Source of the DNA: Cornus controversa
Taxonomy: Eukaryota; Streptophyta; Magnoliopsida; Cornales; Cornaceae
Assembly: GCA_026545225.1 (NCBI GenBank)
Contig: CM048849.1
Span: 53,080,836 to 53,144,835 of the forward strand
Direction of reading: 5' to 3'
Length of the DNA stretch: 64,000 nucleotides
The translations under genes and the position numbers were made by a program. Positions 50,001-61,788 of the stretch are shown one piece after another. Numbering within the stretch: position 1 is the first letter of the stretch; each line of letters starts with the position of its first letter. The notes below the pieces were generated by a model. The model was not told the DNA's origin. It did not search any database and worked only from the letters and a program-made list of their open reading frames with translations.

Positions 50001-53000
50001 AAGATTCTTTATCATGATAGAGGAGGAAAAAAAATTCTTAAATTATTGGTTGGGAAACTAAGCATAACACTCCATGAAGCCACTTGGAAACATTTGTTTG
50101 TTCAAAGAAACATTGCATCCTTGAAGTTTGAACTTATTTCGCTGCACAATCACATAATTGAAAATTCATGTTTTACAAGTTTGTTTTAGAGCATAGAACA
50201 TAGTTATGATTTAAGAATCCCGTTTAAGAGCGAACATTGTTGCTCCCACTGTAACAGAACATACAGGTACCGATGTTTCAGCGTATCATCTCAGAATTAT
50301 TGGTATAAAATAGTATTTAATTATCAAATATGTATGTATATCACATATCACATATGAATATATAGCGTAAATAAATATATTTAAAGGTCCATCTATATAC
50401 ATGTTATTAAGAACCACTAAGGTAATGTGTATATGTACTGCATGGTTACTGAAAAAACCAACAACAAGTCTTCATCTAATAATATACACCAACCAAGTAA
50501 CTGGGGAGGGCTTTCCTGTAATCAGCTAAGATGCTGACATTATGTTGCAAGGAATTCTACCAAAGTTTCTAAAATTTAATTGATCTTCAGCTCATAAGGA
50601 TTCATTGAGAATCTCACCTCATATATTGTGACTACATTAAGAAGGTTATCATGGAAGGTGAAATTAGCCAACAAAATCTGAAATTTCGCATGCACGCTAC
50701 TGGGTGATCTCATCATTCCTGCCGAAATGGACTATATGTAACAAAATGGCCAGAAGTTGCTGAAACAAGCCAGCATTTAATGTGCTTAAACAAACCGAAC
50801 CAAACCAATCAACCCCTCCCTCCTCAATTTTGTTCGGTTGGGTTCTATTCGCCCTTTAGTCATCTAGTTTTAGCTTACAAGAACCAACTTTATGTTGCTT
50901 GGTTTTCACCTGACAGGTAGGTTCTAGGCATAAAATGCCACCAAGTAAAAACACAGTCGTAAAGCTCAGACTCCAAAAATGAAATTGAATTAGGAAAAGC
51001 TTTACAGGATCATAAACGTACTTTGTCCCAATAATATTCAACATTTGGAGCCAAAAGTCCATAGCATGAAGCTCTGCTGAAGCTCTAGAAACTTCTCACC
51101 ATCCATCATATAGTTTCAGTGTAGAGTGCAGACTTAAGAGACTAACAATGCAACTGATACATCAACTAAAGCTCAACAAAAAGCCACTTGTTCTGTTTGT
51201 AGTTAAAGTTCCATTAGATCATATTCTGTCCGGTATACAAATATTAAGCACTTGATATATGTAATATGTATATGGGATAGCAGTATTTGGCTTCTTTAAT
51301 CTTCTGATTTCCCAAGCACCCTTTTTTAATCTCCCTAATATTTATTTTACTGAAAAAAAATACATAGCTGACTATGGCAGGTGGAACAAAAATATAAACT
51401 CTTTTATTATTATTTAAATAAGAAACATCAAAATATCATTAGGAATGAGGAGAAAATAAAAAAGGAAAAAAGAAAAAGAAGGACGATGAATCCTAAACAG
51501 GAAAAGAAAAGTAAAAAAAATACAGAAAAGAAGCAAAAGATACACAATAGAAAGAGCTGACTCAAAACAAATTCGAGAAAAACCCAAACCCCCAAGAACC
51601 TCCACGAGCCCTAAAGGGAGTTAATATTCTGCATTAACATTTCCTCTCAAAAGAAATGTTTTTAGTTAAACCTAAAACATTTAAATGTCTTCTTTCAAAT
51701 TCCTTTGTTGTGTCATCTTCCCCAACTCTCGTACTGCCATCAAACAAAAGTTAAATCTTGTTACCAACATGCCATCTGTCAACCTACTTCCAAGTAAAAG
51801 TTTTTAACCTGATGTTAATAGATACATTAAGACTCCAACATATAGACATTGGCCATATACATATACACACACACACACATATAAATGTACACTTAAATGT
51901 GTTAAATTTTTGGGAACATAAAAATCTTCATCACTATTTGCTAACATGGGGCATGCATGTTATATGATAAAGCCACAGTGTGGAGTTATAATATTCAGAA
52001 TAAGATAAAAAATGAAAACAACAACCACCTACAGAAGAAATTGAAGCAACCTAGACAAAATCATGGATAAAAAAATCCAATAAATCTCCTTAAAATAAGA
52101 ATATGGAAAACTATCCACATTTTGTTTTAAGTAAGGTGATGAATTGGCCTTTGTAATAATCTAATCGTTAATTAACAATAACCTTCAGATACTATTTTAA
52201 AAAAAAAAATTAAAAAACAAAAATTAATGGAGAAATATCACCAAAACAAGATAAGGAAGCAAAAGTACAAAACGGAGAAAAAAACAATCACTGTTAGTGC
52301 TCAAACAAAAAGAAAAACAATTTGTTAACACATGATGTAAATTTTTGAATCATTGAATAAAATATTCTCAAATAACAAACAAAATTACAGAAAGAGTTGA
52401 CAGTATCAATTGATATCCTAATATGCCAATATATATATACATTTTGATAAGTGCTAATAGATATATTCATAATATTGTCAAGACACTGAAACACCAAGGA
52501 AAGGCCAGACCCAGGATATTAAGTTCAATTTCAAAGCTTTGTACCATCATGAATCCTCCTAGATTAATGACGTCTTCTTTATCAGGGTAAAAAAAAATTG
52601 AATCCCCCTGGATTTTATGTAGGCCTGAGTGTCTGACTCCTCATCAAGGTTATGAAAAATATATTTGTAGATTTCTTGAAAGGCTATGAGAACTTTTAAC
52701 ATTAAATAAAGCCTCTACTGGTACCATTATTTATCGACTATATCAATGGATGAATTCGTAACGTCAACATGCTAATAGTAAAAAGAAGTAACCATAAAAG
52801 AAAATGAAATGCCTTTCTAAAATTTGTTAATAACATCAACCATGCAACACTAACATTGTGTATTTCCCATGAAATAATTTTTTTCCACCCTAACAAAAGA
52901 AATTTTTCATTTTCTCAAGATGGGTAACAGTTTAATGAATGAAAGAGGGGCAAGGCCATATGCATATGAGGTATCCATGCAACAAGGGAAAATGTCTTCT

Positions 53001-55139
53001 AAGGCAATTACCCATCACTAGTCCTGCGACTCCTGTCAATCTCAAGTCCACTTTTATTGTTGGACACCTCAAACTTTACAAATTCGCTAACTAATGGCCT
53101 CTAAAGTCGCAACCTAATAAACCATTTCTCAAAAAGGTTTTTCATTAAGCATAAAATTCACTTCCAACCTTAGTGTATTTTATTTATCTTTCTTTCATTA
53201 GGGGAAAAAAAGAAAGAAAAATTCACCTTCAATCCAAATTTCAAACCAGGAGCATAGTAATACATTGCTTGTACATGCACAAAGCATCCACTAATCTTCA
53301 ATAATCAACCAAACAATTCAAGGAGATTCTCAAACAATTAATGTTCGACAATTAGCAATACAGATGGTTTGGTCCCAAGTTAAATTATACGTATCAAGAA
53401 GATGTACCACCTCAAGGACTGCAATCCTAGAGACTATACATGGTCAAAAATAAACTTAAGATTTTATAATGCCCCATACCACCTCATGCTCTTCTAAGCT
53501 TAGGCATGTGAAAATTATAACTTTCATCATTCAATAAAGAAACTTCACTTTGAAAAGGAAAAAAGTAAGGTGTGTTATTAATTCACCACACGTCAACACT
53601 TGAGAAGGTGGTTTTGAATAGTTTGACATAATGTGAACTTGTAGACATTGAGGGTTCAGGTAAATTTACATAAATGAATCATGCACAAAATGCACAGTTG
53701 AACGCATTTCATAGAAACAACCACAAAAAAAAATTAGAATACAAATAAGTTTTCATTTATACCTTTACACATTAGACATCATTACATCATAGTGCCAAAT
53801 TATAATTTTTAATAATTTCTAATTGACACACTTGACAACAATTCCTGAAAACACCAAAATGCCAAATTCAGTTGAAAATAAGATCATGATCAAAATTAGT
53901 TGAACATAAGATGATGGGCAATATTAGTAGAAAATAAGATGATCAAATTGCCCATACTAAACTTAGTAAATTCATCAAAAATGACTGCACGATATTGGCT
54001 TCAACATATCAAAAACACACAAGATACTTAATGACAAGCATCTAGCATTGATTTCTATAATTTCCTCACACGAGATGGATACTATAACATAGGACAACTA
54101 CTGTACTATGTCCCCCTTCTTATTTTAAGACATTGCGATACATCAGCACATTACTTGATTCTTGAGATTAGACAATGAACATATGAATCCCCAAAGACGA
54201 TCATTTCATAGTAACACACGCGTGAAGACACCTATCACTTTGTCTCAGAAATAAACCAATGCTCTTTTATACTATATATATATAGTACCTCTCCCCCATT
54301 CCAAACCACGCGCCTCCCCCCCCCCCCCCCCCCCCCCCCCACTGAGACCGAGATAACTCATGATAAGACTAAAATTAATCTCAATGTGGTAAGATTTAAA
54401 CAATTCAATGTAGAAAACCCAACATGAGCTACAGAAACCTATTTCAGAGAAGCCCTAGGATCAACTTTTTATTAGTTTATTCACATCACCATAAATAGAA
54501 ATTTTATGAGCCATACTACAAAAATAATCGTACCGAACACAACAATCAGTTCACTAAATTCTCTTAGTAACTCACAAATAGTCCAGAAATGATAAAAATA
54601 AGCCAACATAATCAGGTAAAGTTATCAGTGAGTGACCTCCTGCAATGTGAACTTCTCGTGAATGCAAAGCGCCAGAATAAAGCTCGCCGCAACAAGAAAA
54701 TAATGTCGAAAAGTATCGAGCTCCCGATCATACGAGCGCTTCACGACTCTGTCCACCCGCATGCACCAAACTATCGCCAGAGAGCTCCCTATAAACACGA
54801 GCTTCATCAAAGTGTTGTATATGGAGATGAAGTCGGTGAATAGATCCAAATACCGAGTCAGAAACACCAGTGAATAAAGCTCCTGAGTCTTCAGCGAAAT
54901 CCCTAGCTCGAATGACAAATAAACTCAGTTAATTGACACGATTTGCTCTAATAAACCCTAGAAACGCTAGATTTAAGATGCTAACATGCGCATACACCCG
55001 TAGTATGTAATTATGTATGTATATATGAGAATGAGATGGGAATGTTACCTGAGCATGATTTAGTGGCGTAGATTTTGAGGAGAAGGACTAAAATACTGAT
55101 CAAATGAGTCATGTCGCCTGCCAATCTGAAGATATTCAT
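44006..55139 (-). CDS. ERD2: ER lumen protein-retaining receptor (HDEL/KDEL receptor), 215 aa
   Basis: Six exons: 55049-55139, 54637-54902, 48598-48713, 44278-44351, 44125-44188 and 44006-44042. They sum to 648 nt, 215 residues plus stop, the plant ERD2 length, and all borders are GT-AG with matching phases. The start is [17 protein letters not shown] and the end [11 protein letters not shown]. Residues equivalent to ligand-contact positions in animal KDEL receptors are present: Arg5, His12, Arg47, Asp50 and the Tyr160-Arg161 pair. The seven-helix protein binds escaped ER residents in the acidic Golgi and returns them by COPI vesicles. Introns 2 (5923 bp) and 3 (4246 bp) are unusually long and filled with transposons; introns 1, 4 and 5 are 146, 89 and 82 bp. 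SEC61A is the next intact gene, on the same strand. Confidence 0.95.
44484..44629 (+). mobile_element. tRNA-derived SINE in ERD2 intron 3
   Basis: A-box-like TAGCTGAGTTGT (44506-44517) and B box GTTCAACTCC (44552-44561) have roughly tRNA spacing and are followed by an unrelated body and an A-rich tail. An 8-bp duplication AACAGAAC flanks it (44476-44483 and 44630-44637). It lies antisense to ERD2. Confidence 0.75.
45154..45871. mobile_element. hAT-type non-autonomous element in ERD2 intron 3
   Basis: Perfect 12-bp inverted ends TAGGGATGGCAA / TTGCCATCCCTA, with a perfect 8-bp duplication TCTGCTAG (45146-45153 and 45872-45879). The subterminal 150 bp on each side are strongly GC-rich (GGGGCGGG, AACCCGC) around an AT-rich centre. 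It is 718 bp, close in length to the copy at 14039. Confidence 0.92.
47208..48511 (+). mobile_element. Probable solo Copia-type LTR in ERD2 intron 3
   Basis: Starts TGTTGACCCAA and ends TTGGGTAACA, imperfect inverted termini typical of an LTR. The interior holds several AGTCGACTTATT-type repeats (47690-47900) and the stretch GAACCCTAGAAAACTAGGTG (48210-48229), which I recall from Copia LTRs. No 5-bp target repeat matches at the borders and no partner LTR was seen. It ends about 90 bp from ERD2 exon 3. The open frame at 48276-48461 is LTR sequence, not a gene. Confidence 0.6.
49260..49438 (+). mobile_element. TRIM-like fragment: one short LTR, primer site, internal region
   Basis: A 73-bp LTR-like unit TGTTGAAGG...GTTAACA (49260-49332) is followed at once by TGGTATTAGAGC, one mismatch from the initiator tRNA-Met primer site. 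About 100 bp of internal sequence follows, ending in a purine-rich GTGAGGGGACGTG. The second LTR expected after it is missing. It lies in ERD2 intron 2. Confidence 0.55.
49439..54636. other. Rest of ERD2 intron 2
   Basis: More than 5 kb of AT-rich intron with short simple repeats, including an AC run at 51862-51880. No exon of another gene and no clear element ends were found. Confidence 0.5.
54316..54340. repeat. Homopolymer of 25 C in ERD2 intron 2
   Basis: Twenty-five consecutive C on the plus strand, so 25 G in the ERD2 pre-mRNA, about 300 nt downstream of the exon 2 donor. The length may be affected by sequencing error. Confidence 0.85.
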
Positions 55140-55528
55140 GGTTGCAGAGCGCAGTGGAATCAATTTGTGCCCCAGATTTCAGAGAAAGAGGGATAGAGCG
55201 AGAGACGGATTACAGATGAAGAAAGTGATTTGAGAGAGAGAGAGAGGTGAAGATATGGAGGAAACACAATGAATGAATTGAATTTGAGAACGGTGCTGTG
55301 ACGTGCCTGTGGGATTGTGTTTGGGTAAAGCAAAGAAATGGAGAAGGAGCTGAGGTGGCAGTTGGAAACGGCTTTCGCCTCCACGGTGTCAAGGGCACGA
55401 GTGGGCTACTATAAGATGTAGCGCGGGGTACATAAAGGATAGGTGGTCTCGATTTTTTTTTTTCCCTGGCTGTATTAATAGTTTATGTAATCAAACTAAA
55501 ATCTGATTTTATCGCAACAATCATCTTA
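55140..55528. other. ERD2 5' leader and promoter side
   Basis: GA/CT-rich sequence near 55185-55260, as is common in plant 5' leaders. No TATA box assigned with confidence. Confidence 0.45.
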
Positions 55529-55737
55529 GGCCATATTTGGAAGAGTTTTTAGTTCCGCCAAAAAAAAAAAAAAAAAAGAGAAAAGTAGAAGCTAAATTAA
55601 GAAGCTGGTATCCACTAGTTTCCTTTAAACATTTTTTTTGAACTCCAAAACTTTTCGGCCTTATCAATTCAAACACTCTCCAAAAAGATTTTTGAGTTTG
55701 AAAAGTCGAAAACTCAAAAATCAATCCATACATAACG
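55529..55737. mobile_element. Tourist-like MITE, degraded copy (opposite orientation to 61577-61788)
   Basis: Its body is the reverse complement of the element at 61577 (AGAAGCTAAATTAAGAAGCTG; CAAACACTCTCCAAAAAG). The left end GGCCATATTTGG is recognisable and the right end is eroded. TTA occurs on both flanks (55526-55528 and 55738-55740), fitting a 3-bp target. Confidence 0.55.
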
Positions 55738-55740
55738 TTA

Positions 55741-58700
55741 GTAGTATGGGAGTAATTTTAGTCTAATAAAAAAGAAATTGAAATTAAATGTTAAATTAGT
55801 TAGGTAATTGCAAGCTAGTGATACGACGTTTCTAGAGGTTATACCAAAGTTACCCTAATTTAACATGCAACATCTAGTTCATTCCGGTATTATTTTTTTT
55901 TTTTTCTGGATTTATCTAGCTGGAATTTGTAGCATAACATTCTTGTCAATGAATATAGTGTTGTAACTGTATTTACCGAATATATATACATACATACATA
56001 TATACATATATATAGTGTTGTAACTTTTGTTCTATACTCCCATAGTACTGTTTTTCCAATTTTTTACCAAAGAAACAAATAAAACGTGTTAATTTACCGA
56101 GTAATGTGTTCTGATTGGAAGTCAATTTAGTTTCACCATGGGGGGTTTGATTCGTTTGAACTCGCTTCCACTAGCTCGGACCCACCTCGGGTTGTCACAC
56201 ATTTGGCCAAGTTGGGTAGGATAATTTTGAAGCAACCAGCCCAACACCTAAACTTTCTGGGCTGGGCTCTTGTTCACCTCTTTAATCTGGGCCATAAAAT
56301 TTTCTTTTCTTTTTTGGTAAATAACCTGGGCCATAAGGTTTCCAATTAAAACGTAAGTCATTTGTTTCGTCTGTCACATTTTGCTTCGCATTTGGTTAAT
56401 TCTAGTGAAATATGGTGAGTGTGCACATGCAAAACGTATACGCTTTTACCGGGGAAAAAAAAAACTATATATTATACGCTTAGTTAAAATTTGTTAATGT
56501 GAATTTCAATCTATTCTGTTATCGTATGAACACAACACAACTGTTTGTCAGACAAGTAGTTTTATAGTTGGTAAATAAAGAAAGAAAAGATACCGAAGAA
56601 AGGACATATATATTGTAGTTAAACATGGTCTTGCTTTGGAGAAATTATTACATGGCGAAGGATCATGTGATCTCGACTAATCACAAATTATTATGCAATT
56701 AAAAAAAATTAAATAAAATTAACACATTTAATTACATAAAAATTTATAATTATTCAAAAAATTGAGACCACATAATTTCAAAACATGTAATAATTTATCC
56801 TCACCATGGGCTTACTTTAGCCGCATGTTACTCCAGTGAATTAGGCCCATCTTGAGTTTTCCTTTTTTCCATGATGTCTCTTGTTAGATGATGAAAGAAG
56901 AGAAGAGAAAAAGGGTAACAAAAAAAATAAAAAAATGAAAGAGGAAAGTGAGCTCTAGTCAAGGAGTGCGTCTACAATACAGCACGTATGATGGGTTTCA
57001 TCGCACGTGTATCACACACGAAGTTCAAATTTATCCAGTAAATAATTGTAGATCTTTTTTTAATTGAGTATGGACAAAACTAACCCTTGCTCATCCCTAA
57101 TCCACCCTATATAACATTGAGAAGTACTTAGTATAGATGGCGGCCGCAAAGGAGCATGTAAGTAAAATATTGGGCCATAGAGAGCTGCAAAAATAAATAT
57201 TGAAAGTCGGAACACAAAACCAAACAATTGCCCCTTTGGAACTAGACATGGATTAGCTTTTCCAACGAACAAATATGATGCCCTCCATCCTCTATTTAAA
57301 GGTCAAAGAGAATAAGGTATCTTTAACTTAAAAGTCAGCAACTTTTATGCCATAACTTTAGATTTAGGAGTATTTAATTAAGGAGTATAGGACAAATGCA
57401 CAATCCAACAATTCATTTAGTCACCACACTTTAGTGCCTTTTCACATGTTTGCAAAAAAGAAAAAGAAAAAAAGGGGACTTCTAAGTCTTCTAATAATTA
57501 AATGTGTGGTGGTCATGTGTCATTGCCGAGAGTAATTTTTATATGTGGATAAAGTCAATTTTATTAAATAATATATTTTTATTAATTAGGCATAAATATG
57601 AAAAATATTGATATAGTCTTCATAAGATTTGAAGCATTAAAATCAGTCGAACATCACTTAAGAGATTTAACGTGGAGGGTTGGAAGAACCGTTTGGTCAG
57701 AAAGTTTACCACATGACTTGGCTATTCTTCAATTTGAAGTACAAGTGAAACTCTAGTTTAATCAATGACACTTATCCTTTCACATGGCTAAAAAAGTTGA
57801 GACTCTTGAAAGGACAATAAATGGCTTGTTACATTTGGCCTCTTATAAAGAAATTTATGGATAGGGCCATAGTTGTCGATGATACCAGACTCAACCATAA
57901 TAGTTGGTCGCTTAGATGACCGTTTAGTTCATACAATGTTAACCTCTATGCAAGGTCTCACATGACCAAAAAGCTACTACTGGTACTACATCAGTTTGTA
58001 CCACGAATAGGTGTTCCATTGACTCTGAATTCAAACAGTGACCAACGGCTAACTCTCGCATCAATCATAATAATAATAATAATATATATATATGTATATA
58101 TATAGATATATATGTATGTATAGTATGCATGTATCTTGAGATTGAGAACACACACACATGACATTCTTTGTTTTGGTGCACTAGCTAGGCGACAAAACTT
58201 ATGTGGTCCATCTTCGCTTAAATAATGCCTATTATAAATCCAACAAGATACATGTTGATTATGTGAGATCTGTATTTAATTAAATTGGAATATTACTAAA
58301 TTCCAATCAACTTTACCCCCAGAACACCACGTGACATGCCCATTATAGATTCATGACTAATATCCAATTGAGTTTATCTCTCATTTCCAAGGAGGCAAGG
58401 AATCATTTCCAACATCTTCCTATGTCTAGCATGGAATTGATTTCATTTGTCAAATCCAGACTTGAAAAGAAAGGCACGATGCCTAACTCGCAACTACTTT
58501 TAAGATTTTTTATTTTTTATTTTTTATTTTTTTTGCTCAAGATTATATTAGCACTCCTAAAAAATATGAACCAATTTACTTCTTTTAATAGTTAGATTCA
58601 AGAAGTGGAGTTTAGAGACTTCTTTTGAGTTTCATAATGCCTTTTTTGTTTCTCTTTGAAAAGGAAAAATAAAATTGAAGCCTGCAATCGTTTTAGAAAT

Positions 58701-59313
58701 TATTTTTTACAATAATTTTATAAATTAAATTCAGGTCGAGTGTTCAAATCTTGAAAAAAACAAAAAAGTGAATAATTTAACAAGATAAAAATAAATAAAT
58801 AAAATTCAAGGCTCACATGATTGCAGGAATTCAAAAAAATGCATAACTACTGTTTTTTATTCTATTAGCAAACTTTCTAATTTTGGGTCATTGTCTAGTG
58901 CAATAGTTCAAATAGTAAAAAAAAAAAAAAAAAAGTTTATATGAATTAATTAATATGAAAGATAATATCAAAAAGTCCATTGTTCAAGTATCAGAACCTG
59001 CTTTGTATGAATCAATATCAAGATAAAATCAAAAATTAGGTTTATTTCCATTTTTTTCCTCTCAATAGTCCAAGTAAGCGGACATAAGTTAGATAATAAG
59101 AGACATTTGTAATATCTGAAGATATATTTGAATCCGAAAATTCCATTGATTTTTTTGTAAACAAGTGCAGTGTGTCGGCTTGTCTCACTTCTCATTCGGA
59201 GAAGAGAGGTTATATCAACTTGACCAATAAGTTTTAATGCTATCCTTTTGGTGCTGACCTTTACATTGATAGCTGGCACCACAATATGATTAGAGTTGTT
59301 TCTTTGTGTTGGT

Positions 59314-59376
<63 letters not shown>

Positions 59377-60142
59377 ATAGTTGCTAGATTTTGATTATAC
59401 GTCCCCTACACACGGCTTTGAGACAACACCAGATGGATCACTTTGACAAGTTTATGTATAAGGATAGAATTTGTTGGAATTCCACACACAATGTTTTAAT
59501 AATTGAGATGAGATTTGATTTGTTTATTCTTTTATTTATATATGCATGATTTACTCCAGCTCGTTGGACTGTCTCTTTGACTCATTTATTTGTCTACCAA
59601 TGACATATATTAAAGAACCGTTTGTGTAGGTTTAATACTAGAGGACACACAATGCAGTGCATAAACACGTCTTCTTCTCATTGTATCTCTCTGTATACAA
59701 TTAATTTTCACTCTTTTAACCATTACATACTAAAATTTCACTTTGTGAATTGATTGCAATTTAAGAGAGTGAGACAAATGTTTCTGCCATGCCAAACTTC
59801 CTTCTTTAATGAAGTAGGTCGACTCAATACTATAGAATTTGATTTGAATGGAAGATTACAAAACTAGCTAGGGGAAAACTAAACATAATCTTTTTTCTTG
59901 CACAATAAACATAATTAAAATATACAATGAGTTTCCGCGCGGGTGATTTACCTATTAAGAAATAAAAATAAAAATAAAAAATAAAACTATAAACTTGAGA
60001 GAAATGATAACTTATGAGGGATGGGAAGGACACTATTGGAAGGATATCCGATTATGTTTCTTTAAGTTTGGTTAATTAAAGGCAAAGAAAAAAGAAAAGA
60101 GAGTAATGTTGTATCATTTTATAATTGTATTCTTATAAGTTA
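55741..60142. other. Spacer without recognisable genes; several microsatellites
   Basis: AT-rich. Simple repeats: ATACATAC-type at 55984-56018, AAT then AT at 58066-58133, and a compound CT/AT/GTAT tract at 59314-59377. Open frames here (for example 58353-58595) show no domain. Confidence 0.5.
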
Positions 60143-60770
60143 GGGTAAATATGATTGATACTCTTAGAAATATGAGAAGAATATATATTGATCGAATTGA
60201 ATTGATATTGATGAAGAATATATAAAAGCTTATTTATAGATACATAATCTTATAAACCAAGTTTACTTAGGAGATAAGAAATCCTAGTTCTAGTTGAACT
60301 AGGAATCCTAGATGGATTATGATAGAAAACAACATAATATTTAATATATTATCTAACAGTTCTCCTCAAACTCAAGGTGAGTTATATGAAACCAACTTGA
60401 GTTTGGATACATAAAAGTGATGGCAAAGCTGTAAAGATCCGACATGTTGAGACGCATGGAAGCGTAATATGACGACTACTGGAGGCACATGGAAGCGCAA
60501 TGACAGCACATGGAAGGGCAATATGACTTTTGGAGGCACATGGAAGCGCGTTTGGAGGTGCATGGAAGTGCGTTTGGAGGTGCATAGAAACGCGTTGATA
60601 CTTCTGGAGGAGTATGGAAGTGCAGAGGCTAATCAAATTCTGAAGGCACATGGAAGCCCAGAGACTAATCAAATTCTAAACGCTCATAGAAGTGCAATAG
60701 TAGCCAATCAAGGATACCATATACAAGTGTTATGATCAATCACGCTAGAGGGCGCAAGGAAGGGCAGTGG

Positions 60771-61100
60771 TCAATCACAAAAGTGTGTGATGACCACTAA
60801 ATATGTGCAAAGACGTGGTAATGAAACTGTGAAATACAACACAATCACAAAAGCATGTGATCACCACTAAAAGCTTGCGGAGACGCAGTGATGGAACTGT
60901 AAAGATACAACACAGTCACAAAAGCGTGTGATCACCACTGAAAAGCGTGCAGAGACGCGATAACAGAACTGTGAAAAATCGCACAATTATAAAAATGTGT
61001 GATTACCACTGAAGGCGTGCGGAGACACAATAATGGAATTGTGAAAAACAACATAATCACAAAAGTATGTGATTATTACTGAAGGCGTGCGGAGACGCGG
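60771..61100. repeat. About five tandem units of ~70 bp inside the small LTR element
   Basis: Each unit carries TCACAAAAGnrTGTGAT, CACTGAAnGCGTGCGGAGAC and GGAACTGTGAAA-like sequence. Another repetitive stretch, with GCACATGGAAG(C/T)GC motifs, lies at 60450-60670 and gives misleading open frames on both strands. Confidence 0.75.
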
Positions 61101-61576
61101 CATCAGAACTCTCTGGATAAGGACTTAGTGAGCGAGGGAGTTGTGGAGACTCAGACAGTAATGTGAGGGTGACAGTGATCCTGGGTCTTGGAGGTGGCCT
61201 CCAATTTGTCGGAGGCTTTAGATGAAAAATAATCTGAATCGCTTCGCAAATCCAAGTTGAAAAAGATGAATTCCTGCGTATAAATTTGTAATCAGGACAG
61301 TAACTTCAAATACAGATTTGACCACCCTTTTCTACTCAAAATATAGACATATAATATATAAAATCGAAGCTCTTTGAATTTCCTATCTTTTGGAATTCAT
61401 CTTATGTCATTCGGATCAGTAACAAAGAAGTTATGACTAAAATAGTTTTGCTGTTTAGAAAAGTACAAATCAGATTTTTAAATCTTCGTAAACAATTCGA
61501 ACACCATGAATTTGATTTTCTTGACTAGAGAAGAGTGGGCTTCAAGTCACATTTGAATTAAGGTAAAGGAGATAAA

Positions 61577-61788
61577 GGCCTTGTTTGGATTAACTTTTGA
61601 AAAGCGGCTTTCGGCTTTTTAAGCTCAAAAGTCATTTTGGAGAGTGTTTGGATTGACAAGGCGGAAGAGTTTCGGAGTCCAAAAAGAGCGTTTAAAGGAA
61701 GCTGGGGGGTACCAGCTTCCTGATTTAGCTTCTGCTTCTCTTTTTCTTCTGCGTAAAAGCCGAAGCAAAAGCTCTGCCAAACAGGGCC
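61577..61788. mobile_element. Tourist-like MITE inside the small LTR element
   Basis: Ends GGCCTTGTTTGGATTAAC and (reverse complement) GGCCCTGTTTGGCAGAGC, 212 bp, with AAA on both sides. The interior is itself rich in AAAGC/GCTTC complementary stretches. A degraded relative lies at 55529-55737. Confidence 0.65.

Noticed and set aside
54589-54843. Plus-strand frame over ERD2 exon 2
   Set aside because: It is the antisense of a conserved exon.
57060-57272. 70-residue minus-strand frame
   Set aside because: No domain, no splice context and no conserved motif recognised.
60382-60735. Frames with repeated Trp-Lys or His-Ala-Pro motifs that could suggest a repeat protein
   Set aside because: They arise from GCACATGGAAG-type DNA repeats in a non-coding LTR element, and both strands give frames.
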